Source of the DNA: Henckelia pumila
Taxonomy: Eukaryota; Streptophyta; Magnoliopsida; Lamiales; Gesneriaceae
Reading direction: 5' to 3'
Length of the DNA stretch: 64,000 nt
Assembly: GCF_033568475.1 (NCBI RefSeq)
Contig: NC_133121.1
Span: 310,001-374,000 of the forward strand
Shown here piece by piece: positions 42,969 to 55,420 of this stretch. The notes beneath the pieces are model-generated. The model saw only the letters and a list, made by a program, of their open reading frames with translations. It made no database searches and was not told the DNA's origin. Made by a program: the position numbers and the translations under genes. Position 1 is the stretch's first letter. Each line of letters begins with the position of its first letter.

Positions 42969-44042
42969 TGTAGTAGCTCGACTCTATTTTACAAGAATAA
43001 TTGGGTAAAAATGATTAAGCAAGGTTTAAAGGCTTAATTTGGAATTAATTGAACAATTTTTGGAATTTTGGCCAAGGGAAGTTTAGAGCGTCCGAACTCG
43101 GATCGGAGGGTCCGAACCCTTCGGAGGCATGTATCAAGGATAGGAGGCTACAGAATGATCGGACCGTCCGAACCAGGATCAGAGCGTCCGATTTCAGTTA
43201 GGTCATGCAAGTGTTGAGGTGTCAAGGTTGAACGAACACACAACAGTTCGGAGCCTTCGAAGTAGGGATCAGAGCGTCTGAACTGTGCATGCAGTGACGT
43301 GTTGTGCATGCAAGGATCAGAGCATCCGATCTCCGCCTATAAATAGGCCCTCCGAGAATCAGAATGTCACACCAATTCCAACATATTTCCTTTGTATTTA
43401 GCATATTTGAGGTGTTTTGGGGTATTTCCAGCCTTCTTAGGCTTGGCCCAGGAGTAAACAAGATGCTCCGGAGTTGCGACGGAGAGGTGCCTAAGTTCTG
43501 TGGCAATCATCATTAGTGGGCTGACGACAGACGCATGTATAACTCTAGCTCTTTATACTAAATAAATAATATGCTATAAATTAGTTAAGGCTGTTAGAAT
43601 AAGATTATAATGCATGAGTACTTTGCATTGTAGTGCGGACTGTAGCCTTGGACTTAGAGCTGGTCTAGCTTGCCTTAGTATATGAGGTACAGAAGTATTA
43701 TTCGAGATATCCAAATTGAGTATGCATGTATTATATGATTTCATAATTTATATGATACAACATTTCATGAATATATGTTGCATATATGAGCATCTTGAGC
43801 TATATCCTTATGTTATCCCGTAGTAGAGTATTTACCCTATCCTGTCAATAGATGGTTGGACACATAGATTTGTGTCAAGTCACCAATATTAGTTGGACAC
43901 ATGAGCTCGTGTCATGTCACTGATATTTGGTTGAACACATAGACTTGTGTTAGGTCACCATCAGGGTATGTAGGGTCACCTCTTATAGCGACGGCTCAGC
44001 GTGCTACATACCCATGACCCAAGTCTGTTGCCATATGTTACA
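42969..44042 (+). repeat. Chromovirus 3' LTR with palindromic motifs and tandem repeats
   Basis: Starts TGTAGTAGCTCGA right after the polypurine-like tract and plausibly ends at GTTACA (44042). It contains four GATCGGA/TCCGA motif clusters (about 43087-43118, 43157-43192, 43243-43287, 43310-43332), then a TATA box TATAAATA at 43338-43345, then three direct repeats of 37-38 bp at 43855, 43892 and 43930 (GTTGGACACAT...GTGTCA.GTCAC). The 3' end is less certain than the 5' end. Confidence 0.65.
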
Positions 44043-44167
44043 CGTTTTCTTTATCTAATTTATCTGCTAGTTTTTAAAGTTCTAAAAATTGTATCCATTT
44101 TAGAGTAATGTCCTTGTTGCAGATGTTTACCTGCAACCTATCATCATCTTAATGTTTTTCCATACAG

Positions 44168-44677
44168 AAAAGTTCAAGAAGATTTGACCGATGAAATGGT
44201 TGTTTTGGCAAAGCGACTTAAAAGAGAGTGGTATTGTGATGAGTCAATCCATCCAAAACACGGAGAAAACGAGTTTAAAATTTTGGTTACGTGCCGTTCT
44301 TTTCACTATTGGCCTTCGCAGAAAGCAATATATTCGCTTTCACTCATTTACCAAAATTATTACTACGAGATGCTTCATTTGATCCCCCGATGGATTTGTT
44401 TAGAGCCCCTTGACAGAGACCACAATCGGTCTGTCATTCATGCATCCATAAAATTCACGTCTACTTGGATCGACATATTCATTTATATATTTGTCTGTAG
44501 ATACTGTACTCGACATAAAAAGTGGTTGAACATAGCCTAGCAAGCACTAGACATGCAAATACTCGGGCTATGGAGGTATACTCTCAGAGTATGAAAACAT
44601 CATGCTTCACGTGGCTACTGATGTTCGCAATGACATGTATTTTCATTATGGTTGTGCTACTTATTCGTATTACTTGA
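44168..44677 (+). pseudogene. USE1-like SNARE, 3' fragment
   Basis: A typical acceptor (CATACAG) at 44167 precedes KVQEDLTDEMVVLAKRLK; a 1-nt shift then gives ESGIVMSQSIQNTEK. Sequence to 44535 has lost similarity. A second acceptor-like AG at 44534-44535 precedes an intact last part [38 protein letters not shown] and IRIT, stop at 44675-44677. This is the C-terminal end and tail anchor of plant USE1 (an ER-Golgi retrograde SNARE). The SNARE core is disrupted and the 5' two thirds are absent, replaced by the chromovirus LTR. Intron traces show it is a genomic fragment, not a retrocopy. Confidence 0.75.
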
Positions 44678-45980
44678 ATCCTTATTTTGGCCGGTCTTCA
44701 TAATCGTTAACGTTGTTAGATTTGATAGTGTCCCGTAGTTTTTCATTTATATGCACAAAAATTAATTTATATGTAGATTTGGTTGTTCTTTTCATGTCTT
44801 CTTGATATCATTCTTCTGTTTCTCAAGAAAGTCTATTGTTTCGCTTCGGATTTGAAATTTTAACCATTTTTAAATCTCAAGAAATAATCATTTAATGACA
44901 TAAAACTCTTAAATGTTCATTATAAATGGAGTCATGATTTTTAAAATAACATAATTATAAAAAACTAATGAGCATTTTATGTTTCAGGACTGTCTAATTC
45001 CTTTCAAAGATTAATGGCGAATATTAGTCTTGCTTCCTAGCAAGAAGCATATGAAATCATTTTAGAAAATCATGATTTTTCCATGCGAACACGTTCAAAC
45101 AATTCGATAAGAAGCATACAGTACAATTAACCCATTCGATAAGAAGCATACGATTTTGATACGGTGACGATGGTATGAATTTTTTTAGATATTTTTTGGA
45201 ATTAATTTTTATTTATAACTTCATCTAATATACAAGAGTAAATATTTTTACTGTGCTTTTTCGTTTTTATTTTTATTTTTTTTATCAATAGTCCATATGA
45301 AATTTTCTCATACGATACAAAAGATGCAAGTAAGCTTATACTTAATATTTTCAAATAGAAGACAAAAACTTGATCCGACGGCGAAATTGTTTTAGGGGTA
45401 CAAATTTGAGTGTTTGAGTATGATCAACGCGACCAAGACACTGCCCTCAGTTTGAATTTCATGATAAAAATCTATATTCACGTATGAAATCGTAGTGACT
45501 TTAAGATATTTCTAACGGTATTATAAAATCGTCCAATAGAATACATGACAACAAAATTTTTTTTTGGCTGCTTTAACATCTTAATTAATTAAAAGACATT
45601 ATAAAAACATAACATTATTTTAACACGTAATTGTATTAGATATCAACAATAACAATTTTGTTCATAGAAAAGTAATAATTATTGAAATATTAATTTTGTG
45701 GACTCAAATCTCCAAACTCATCCTCATCACAATACTTGAATTTTAATAAGGAAAAACAAAGAATTAAATAAAGCCTTAAACTTTCTTTCAATTATGAAAT
45801 CGGAAGTTTGTAATTTTTATTTTTAAAGAGAATATATTTTGAATTTTTAAATGAATACTAACTAAAGTGACAAGTTGATCATAAGTCCGGGGGTCATATG
45901 GTAATTTGGTATAATTAGAATAATAATAGATATCTAATTGATTAAGGAACATCCATGAAAACCCTTGACAAAACCTAACA
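44678..45980. other. Intergenic region upstream of the FLK-like gene
   Basis: AT-rich, with no frame resembling a protein. The FLK promoter should lie at its right end. A short duplicated phrase ('ttcgataagaagcatac') occurs twice near 45100-45155. Confidence 0.45.
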
Positions 45981-47132
45981 GGTTATCTGTATCCATCCAT
46001 CTCCTCTCCAAAGTGAGAAAATTCGAGTGAGTTTTCTTCAATTCGATTTCTGTTCTCCTTGCTTACTTCTTGGTTGGTTCTTTTAATGGTCTGTTTTTTA
46101 CTTTTCGGTTGAATTCCTTAATGAACGATGAATTTGCTTCCTCGATAAAATTGACAATTTGAAATTGCTAGACATATGATTTCTGCTCTTTCCTTTCTAT
46201 CTTCTTCTTCTCGGTTTTTTTTCTTTTTTTGGCGTTTCTATGTATCACGAAAACTAGTTCATTGGGAACTGAAAGAGATTTTGTTTAGCTTCCTGTAAAT
46301 TTGATGCCCTAATCAGCACGTGGGCACTTGATTCTTTTATCTATTTCGAGTGAAGTTGTAGCATCAATTCCGAATGGATTCCTGTATCGGATTAAGAAAG
46401 AAAAACTGAGAGTTCGTAAAATTGGATGCTTCATTTCATATGTGCATGCATGAATTTGGAATTCCATAAAAGTTGGGAACCGGCATTTTCTAATAAGGGT
46501 TGTACTTGCGCCATCCTTCCCGAACACTCGATGAGTGACATATGACCTCTGGACTATCTGTAACCCGTGCTTAGCATAAGTTTCTTGAATCCAAATCATG
46601 CTCTAGGTGGTTGCCGAAAACCATAGAACCTTGTTGGCTTTCAGTTGTGTTCACTATTACTATTCAGGTTCATGTCAGTCTCCCCATAACTTTTTAAATG
46701 GCATCCTTTGCAAGTTATCTCAGTTAACTCTATACTCCTAAAAGGATTTGTCTGCTTTGTATTTTACTTTGTAAACCCACCCACCTACATTTCACATTGC
46801 TTTTACTAGTGCATGTTTGTCTAACATGAATTGTGGGTGGGTCTAAGTCTTGAGGTAATGGCTTACAAAGTTTTTTTTTTTTTTCTATATTGGGTGATTG
46901 ATATTCTAGCTGTCTATCTCTGTGGCCATCACATCTTTATACAGCCTGTTGCATGGTAACTTACTCACTGTTGATTTTTTATTCCACGGGCATTGGAACT
47001 ACTGCATATTACGTTTGTACAGTTTCCATAAAGGAAAGCACTAGTTTCAGGTTGCAAATTATAGCTTTTGGATGGATGCAACAAATACCAATTGTTTGGC
47101 AGAGCTCACATATTTTTAATCTATATGTCCAG
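45981..47132 (+). other. FLK-like 5' UTR exon and first intron (predicted)
   Basis: A pyrimidine-rich leader near 45990 is followed by a GTGAGT donor at 46027 (in ATTCGAGTGAGTT). The next usable acceptor is CCAG at 47129-47132, 10 nt before the start codon. A second AG at 47136-47137 makes an alternative. The start of transcription is not defined by the sequence alone. Confidence 0.5.
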
Positions 47133-47142
47133 CACAGATCTT

Positions 47143-49347
47143 ATGGCTGATCTTGAAGAGAACTTTTCCGAAGTTGGACATGCACACGACAACGAATATC
47201 AGCATGAAGATGAAGACGAACATGAACATGAACATGAATTTGTGCCTGTACATGAACTACATGAAAATGAAGAACACAAAAATGAATCCATAGAATGTAT
47301 ACCAGAGAACGTAGAATCTGATGAAAAGCAGGATCACGAAGATGTTTCATTAGCTGGAGGAGGTGCTGAAAAATGGCCAGGGTGGCCTGGGGAGAGTGTT
47401 TTCAGGATGTTAGTGCCTGCCCAGAAGGTTGGTAGCATAATTGGACGTAAGGGAGAATACATAAAGAAAACATGTGAAGAAACAAAAGCTCGGATTAAGA
47501 TTCTTGATGGTCCTCCAGGAACAAGAGAAAGAGCTGTAAGTAAATCAAGTATTAATGTGGTTAAAATTTTACTATCTTGCATTCATGTTCGTGCTTAGCT
47601 CTAAATTGTATTAGTGCTTGTTGATTTTTTTGTTATGCATTTTTGTCCTTGTATACGTGCATGGAAGTCAAGTTCTATTGAAGTTAATTTGGTTAAAAAA
47701 TGTGACCCTCTCGCTTCTTCACTGAAAATTAAGGTGCATATTTATTTTTGGTTTCATGTTTATTTTAAGTCTTATGAGGCTAAAGACCCAACCCTATGCC
47801 TGGTATCCTTGCATGCCATCTAACGTGAATTGGTTTGACTTCTTCGGATCATCCCGCTGTTGAACAACTGTATAGTGTATAGCGAAATATTTAGTGAGAG
47901 AGGCGAGAGAGATATCCAAGGTAGTTTTAAAGCCTTGAGTTCCGAGGTAGTCTTCTAGCCTTGAGTCTTTAGGCACTTAAGAAGCGACACAGTTTGTAAA
48001 AACAATCTATGTGAAAAATAGAAATACACCCCCATGTTGGCCAGGAGTACCAAACAATAGGAATCTCAAATGTGTGAAAAAGTTATTTTTGTCATAGATT
48101 TTTTCCCTCCAATATTTTTAAAAAAACTTGAATAGGTGGAAAACATTTGGGTTCAGATAATGATAAAAGATCTCTAATTTTTATGATATGTTCGTAAACT
48201 CAGGTGCCAATTTCCAGCAACTTGAAATTTTCAGCAAAAATTGGACTGAAATGCAAAAATTTGAAAGTTAGCGGACTAAAACCCATTTTTGATAAATTCA
48301 CTTACCTAAAATTCTAATAAGGTGAATATATGACTGAGAAAGCAGTTCTTACTTGATATAAACACTAGTTACATTAACCCTTGACGTGAATGGTTTTCAT
48401 ATTTAGTGCAATTAATAGCAGCTTAACATTGAAAATGCCAGTCCCTATAGAAAAACATACCGCTATAGAATGCACACACACCTACCTATAGCCTTGACAT
48501 AAATAAATACATATCACTGAAAGTGTGGGAAGCTTATTTCAACTAATTTGATGAAAATTTCTTCTCTCTAAAAAATAAAATAAAATAACTACTTTGATGC
48601 AAATTGGATTCATGTATTAGGAGAAAGATTAACAAGAACTATGAGTGCAAAGAATATGATTCTAGTCATTCTGCTAATGTCCCTATGGTTCTACTTATCC
48701 TGGCATTCACTTTCACTTTCACTTTCACTGAACAATGAATAATACAATATATGGTTTTGCAAGAATAATAAAGGATCCCAATGCAATATAAAACTGAAGA
48801 TTATCACAAATAATATTAATACCATAAAAATATGGACTGAAAACTTTGGCTCAAATTCATTATCTTCGAAATAATAGCAAGTTAACCCTTAAACATCTCG
48901 TGGAGCCAAAAACCGCTTCTACGCGTGCGTCCTGGTTGACTTCTTGTCTCATCATTTAAGTCATTGATTTTCACGTCAAAAATTGGAAAAAAAGGTCATT
49001 TGCGATCTGAATTTTTTTGTATATCTTAGGTTTCTTGGTAATGATCAGATTTTCATTAATGATATTCTAATATAAAGATCATAGAGTTGATATTGACGAG
49101 CTGATTGGGATAAGATGCGTGGGTGAACTATGATTTTGATTTTCACAACGGGGTCTGTCTTAGCATGTATAATTGATTGTCTTATTTTTGTCCCATCATT
49201 TTTACCAATCTTATCTCATGATGATTTCGACATTAGATATCCTTCAGCCAATCAGTTGTCTTTTTGGTTATTTGTCTTGTTGGTTTGCCTTTTGATTTTC
49301 ATTTTTCTCCTTCATCAGAATAATGTTCTTATTTTTTTAAACACCAG

Positions 49348-49388
<41 letters not shown>

Positions 49389-52300
49389 CTGCCTTCTTCT
49401 TGGTTCAAGTTTTTGTATGCTATAAATAATTAAATTACAGTGATGACCATCCAACCCTCGAGTTTTTGGTGGTTAAATGGTGGTTATTCTTTTGTTATAC
49501 ATTTTGATGAGACTATTTTATTAAATGCCAACATGTGAAACTTGTCTTAGATAAATTTGTCCATCATTGGTTCGGATGCTGTGGATTATTTACATTATGA
49601 TACATCTTTGTGGTTTCTGATTATTTATTCAAATTATGCTGTCTAAGTGTTTGTTCCTGTTGGTTAGTTACTGATACTGGCGTTTCTTGGACAGGTTATG
49701 ATATCTGCTAAGGAAGAACCAGAAGCCCCTCTTCCACCTGCGGTGGATGGTCTTCTCAAGGTTCACAAGCGTCTAGTGGATGGGATGGAGAATGATCCTT
49801 CTAATCCTGCACCAGGTTTAGGAGGCAAACTCTCAACGAGACTGCTCGTCCCAGCAGCACAAGCAGGGAGTTTGATTGGAAAACAGGGCACGACAGTCAA
49901 GTCAATCCAAGAAGAATCTAATTGTATTGTCAGAGTCCTTGGAACAGGTTTTCACTTGGCCAAACTGTCTATTAACTTCCTAAAATTTAATGACCTGAAT
50001 TGCACTTGTGAATTAGCTCTTTTTCTTGTGTTGATACTATTGTCTTTTGGTGTCTATATACGCCAGTCTGTGAGGAACTTTTTAATATTATCTTGATGAT
50101 AATTTCACGGTTCATTGATATTATATCATCAATCCCGATTTACCCAAATGTGCAGTACTTATTTTCCTTTTTTGTTTGAAGTATTTGTATGCCTTCATCA
50201 ATTTGGAAAGAATCAGGTTTTTCATGTCCGATACTTAATTTGTTTGTGTTCTGACTGATTAAATGCGTAAGCATATGCCTTTACCTTTAAATGGTTGATC
50301 TCCATTGATGCAGTGTCATCGTACTGTTATTTCACCGTATAAAATCTTCCAAGTGTTGAGTTTCATACTGAAACCTAATTTTTGAACAAAGTCATGCTCC
50401 CAATGCTTCAGGGTCTATTAACCGAGGAAATCAAAGCGAATTATTAGTTATATCAACACGCTGGCTTAAGAGAACCTAATTCTTAACTGTATCTTTGAAC
50501 TTGACCTCATACCCGAGATTATATATCTCTCTAAGGCCTGAAATGATGGAGTGAGGAGACAACAAACCATATGGTGATTCATGGAATAGATGTATTAACT
50601 AATTGCATCTGCTAGATTCATGCCAGGCAAAATATTATTCTTTTCCCCTGAAAATGAAAGTCTCAGGTACCTGTTTATGTTTAACTCAAATTGAGTGCAC
50701 ACATTTGACTGAAAGCTTGGCAGAATACTTCAATTAAGTAAAGATCAAATGTTAGTGGAGGGAAGAGTTCATTACTCATTGGGACTTGGGACTTGTTCTT
50801 AAATGCAATGCAGTTGAAAGTAATTCAGAAAATGAGTTTATCATTATAAAATTTGTTTGGTATTATCAAATTCAGTTCATAAATGTCTCGGAATAAGAGA
50901 AAACCAAAATCAAGCTCATAATACCTCAAGTTCATCAGATTAAGTTTTTTAAGTGTTATCAAACCTCAGAAGTTCATGTTGTGTCAAATGCCCTAAACAT
51001 CTTTAGGCGATTTTTAATTGTTATTTTGGCTCAGTGAGCTTATACTATAAATATTACTCCAGTAGAACCCTGAGTTTTGGACAACCCGAGCTTGGGGAAG
51101 AAATTATTGCAGAAATCCAACCTGCCAGCATATTGAATGATGTGGTTATTCAGGTGGTAGTATTTCTCTCGTTTTTTTAAATGCACCAACGCTTGTGGAT
51201 TTTTTCAACCCGTTCAAATATATATTTATGCAATATGTCATACCAGCTACTATATTGAGCGCACAACTATGTCAGAAATCTTATATATTCTACATTTGCA
51301 TTATTATCTGCAGATGATCTGCCGCTTTTTGCTCTTCAAGATGATAGGATTGTAGAGGTAGTAGGGGAGCCTGCAGGCATACATAAAGCGATTGAATTGA
51401 TTGCAAGTCATCTGAGAAAATTTTTAGTTGATCGAAGCATAATACATGTATTGGAAATGCATGTAAGTTTTCTTTTCCGTAGAAGTCAATTTGGCACAAA
51501 TTTTTGTTCAATGTATTGTATTTGTTGGATCTGGCTAACTGCTGGCGGTGTTAGATGCAAATGCCTAATTCTCAGATGGACCACATGCCTCCTGGCCATT
51601 CATGGGGTCCGCCGCCTCAAGCTTTTCAGCAAAATGCACCTGCAGGTCCAGGATATGGAGCTAACCCTAATTTCATGCCACCGCCTAGGCAGTTTGATAA
51701 TTATTATAACCCCTCCAACATGCCACCTCCCCCAGAAAAACAATCTCATCAAGGAGTATCTGCCTATGGAAGAGAAGCTCTGGTTCCAGGACATTCGTCA
51801 ACCACCCAGACGGCTCAGTCAATAATTACTCAGGTTACCATTTTCCTTCTAGTATTTGGTTTTATCATTATCTATTTAGGGAAGTAAATTTGGAAGCCTC
51901 GAGATAGCTGTAGTGCCTAGAATGACACTTTTTTTATAAAAAAAAATTGTATCTAGGTATGATTTGTAGATCCTCTCTCATCTTTGATCTTAGCTAGACA
52001 TGTCTTATTTACTCCTTTGATATTAGCTTGTCCTGGAATTAGGTAAGTGCTACGCGAGAGCAGTGTTGTAAATGGCGATAGGCGGCGGTGGGGTGGGCAG
52101 TTTAAAGAGGAAGAGAGAGGCACTTGTGGGTTGGCTCTTTCTATGTTTTGACTTTTGAAAATTGATTAGAAAGTGTAAATAAAAATAATTACGGTTTTTT
52201 AAAAATTGGTTGATTAATCATGAAAAGGAAAAAAATTGGTTGACTTCGACTGCCACTCGCCCGCCTCGGCCACTGCCCCGCCTGTTTTTTCCGCCTTCAT

Positions 52301-53102
52301 AGCCGCCTCGACTGTCTCGCCAATCTTCGACCGCCTAGAACACCGCTTTAGGCAAATGCGGGGCGGACGATGGTCGCCTCGGCCACCATTTAGAACACTG
52401 CGCGAGAGAGAAAAGAGAACCTGCCAATCTAAGAATGTGCCTGGTGTCTTGGTTATGGCTGACTAGGTATATATAGAGAAACTAGATTTTTCCTTATCAT
52501 TCCCATTTGGACATCCACGAGGTGCATATATATCATAACTCTGCCCTGTTGAAAATACATCAAGATGGCTTATCAACAGCTTTCAAATTTGAGCATGCGA
52601 TTACTTCTGCGAGTGTTTTAATTGTTCCCTTTAACAATAATCAACGCATTATGTCCTACTGTGAAATACTTGATTCGGGGGGAACAAAAATTGATATCTC
52701 AACGTTCACAATCTGGGACGTGAATGCTTATGCCAAGGTGATCATGTAACTATTAAATGAATAATTTGGAGCTTGGTGTGTTGGCAGATTACGCAGCAAA
52801 TGCAAATTCCATTAGCTTATGCTGATGCTGTGATTGGCACACAAGGTGCAAATATTAGCTATATCCGACGGGTTAGTGGGGCCACGGTTACTATACAAGA
52901 AACAAGGGGTGTTCCTGGGGAGATGACAGTTGAGATTAGTGGAACTGCTTCTCAAGTCCAAACAGCTCAGCAAATGATTCAGGTAGCACTGTACAACATG
53001 CTGCTTTAGGGCTTGACTTTCTGAACCTTCGTTGTTCTTTATATATTTTGGTTATTTTTGCCTTTCAAGTCTGTTGCATGCACGACTTTTCTTGCATCGT
53101 TG

Positions 53103-53136
<34 letters not shown>

Positions 53137-54002
53137 TATTTTGACATGATATTTAAGCATTCAATGAATTGCGAGATTATAGCTTGAGATATTTCCTAGC
53201 TTCACTGTTTGGAGGAGAACATTGAAATGGAGAATTATCAAGCCCTAGTGTAGTATGGTTCAGACACGTATTTGATTTTAGTGGGAACTTCGTGAGTTAG
53301 GTATCAATGGTATTTGCAGGTAAGTTAGGACGGAAGAATAGTAGATGATGTCACCACCTTGGGGAGCTGCTGCATTTATTTTTTCTCCTCTTTCTGTTTT
53401 GAATTCAAAGACTGTTGTCATGGAGGAGGCTCTTGAAAGTGATATGACCCTTTGAAAGGTTGTATCTAGTAAGAATGGCATGTTCTGTTATTCCTAATTA
53501 AATTATCTTGTCCCGTTTGGAAAAGCTTCCGTGATAGTATATTACTCCCCAACCCCCCGACACCAAAAGAAAAAAAATTTCTTTATCGTGAGAAGAGGTG
53601 ACGGGCCTCTTAGTAGCTTTATTGTTAACATTCTATTTTTTTGGGCTGGTCTCACGTTGGGCCAGTTCTATGGTGATGGACAGATCATGCCTCAAGAACA
53701 CTTGGACAACATCATATGAAGTGCTGCTTCAGCTGTTGTTTCTTCTGCCTGATCACTTAGTGTGCACATTTGACTGTGTTAATGAGGTCAATGGGGTTGA
53801 CTAGTTTTAAATAATTGCATTGCAGAATTTCATGGCAGAAGCTTCAGGTTCAACCCAGACGCAATACGCATCATCGGCTGATCAGGCCTTTAATTCTTAT
53901 GCGGCTCATGGTTCAGTATACACATCTCCCCCTGCGAATGCTAGTGTTGGTGGGCAAACTGGAGGGTATAACTCGGTGTATGGGGCTAATTATGGATACT
54001 GA
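47143..54002 (+). CDS. FLK: FLK-like protein with three KH domains, 6 coding exons, 481 aa
   Basis: Exons 47143-47535, 49695-49947, 51314-51462, 51555-51833, 52788-52982, 53826-54002; 1446 nt with phases closing. An acidic His/Glu-rich N terminus (20-48) leads to KH1 ([24 protein letters not shown] at 101-104), KH2 ([20 protein letters not shown] at 193-196), a Pro/Gln/Met-rich linker (about 266-350), and KH3 ([24 protein letters not shown] at 375-378), then a Gly/Tyr/Ser-rich tail ending GANYGY. In Arabidopsis FLK is a nuclear RNA-binding protein that represses FLC and promotes flowering; PEPPER is a paralogue and cannot be fully excluded, but the linker and tail fit FLK better. ATG 47143 was chosen because upstream in-frame ATGs precede the likely acceptor. 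The 2.2-kb intron after exon 1 and a hAT-like MITE in a later intron account for the gene's length. Confidence 0.87.
49349..49384. repeat. (CA)n microsatellite in an FLK intron
   Basis: About 18 CA units in the intron 47536-49694. Confidence 0.95.
52061..52400. mobile_element. hAT-like MITE, 340 bp, in an FLK intron
   Basis: Terminal inverted repeats CAGTGTTGTAAATGGCG at left and CACCATTTAGAACACTG at right, with a perfect 8-bp target duplication CGCGAGAG at 52053-52060 and 52401-52408. An 8-bp duplication and CAGTG ends indicate hAT origin. The right half is rich in CGCC/GCCTC motifs and the centre is AT-rich. It contains no transposase. Confidence 0.88.
53103..53137. repeat. (TC)n microsatellite in the last FLK intron
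   Basis: TC repeat with one G interruption, in the intron 52983-53825. Confidence 0.9.
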
Positions 54003-55400
54003 ATTTGGTGAGGTTCGAGTTGATGCGAGTGAGACTTGTGCCATTTATTAAGTCTAGCTTGCCTAGAGAAACTAATTATTAAACTAGTATAATTTGCAAT
54101 ATTGTACTTTATTTTTTTCTCTCTTAGAAATTTGAATGATGTTTAAAAAGGCAAACATGTTGCAGGCATAGGGTACTGCCAACGATATACTTTGATTATT
54201 TTCCCATGAAGAGCTGCTCTTACCATCGGTAGAATCTCAGTATTCTTTTGTTCACATATATGATACTGGATTTTTTTGACGTGCTTGTAAGTTGTATGTA
54301 TTTTCTTGCTTGTATTCATTTCCATCTATTGCTGATTATGCCTCATCCTTTCATTTGACTCATATTTTCATGTTTTGGTTTATTTATTTATTTTCGGAAA
54401 TGGTTTTTTTTTTTTTTAATGTCAAAGGGAAGCCCAACATAAATTATTTTATTCTGAGTTTTTTAAAGCACAAAACGAGATTTTTTTAATTTATATATGT
54501 GCGTGTGTGCGTGCACGAGATTATTAGCGAATATAAATCATTGACGCAATTAGGTTAAGGATTCACCGACAATTATGCAAAGCACAAAATGGATTTAAAT
54601 ATACGAAAGCGTGGGCACCGGAATTATCCCTCAATTCAGTGAATTCACCTTTTTTGACTTTTTCAAATTAGTACAACCACCAAATTCCAAATATAATTTA
54701 ATATCCGAGTTACACATTTTATAGATTATAGACATAAATAAATATTTAACTTCATATGCTAACTACATCCCATTCTCCGAGCCTACGCATTTTTTTTTTC
54801 ATTTAAATACAAATATAGCTTCTTATTTTTGGGGAAAAAACTAGAAAAATTTGGATTTTAAAATTTTTGGTGCGATATTTCTCTTTTTTTTTAATAACCT
54901 TATTAAATTATGGTTTGTTTATATTTGGAACTAATATTTATCAACTCAATGATCAAGAAACCAATTGTTATTGGTTCAAACTGTATGAGTTTCTCTATTC
55001 GATTGCTCGCAAAAAATGCATCTGTTGTAACATGTTTTTGAGACACGAAACTAATAGTAATAAGTCAGGTACATTAATATAAAATATCATTTGAATTATT
55101 TTCAAATAATATGTAAAGCTCAATCTCATAATTTCCAACTTTAAAATAATAATGAAAATATAAAATATCCAAAGAATCTGAAAACAAAATTATATCCACA
55201 ATGGAGGGAGGAAAATTTTTATTAACGTGCAATATTTATTTATTTTTGAAACAAAATAAATAAATGAGCCCGACATAAACGTTTTCGAGGTTCGAGACGA
55301 ACCAGAGGACTGAGAAAAGAAAAGTGGAGAAAAAAATAAAACAAAACAAGAAATTATATTTGTGGGAAGACAAGAAAATCATCCTCCGGGAAAAAAAATA
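54003..55400. other. Intergenic: FLK 3' UTR and WDL promoter region
   Basis: The FLK 3' UTR runs from 54003 for a few hundred bases. The remainder is AT-rich with no frame of interest. The last part should hold the WDL promoter. Confidence 0.45.
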
Positions 55401-55420
55401 CATAGAAAAATCTCCTGGTT

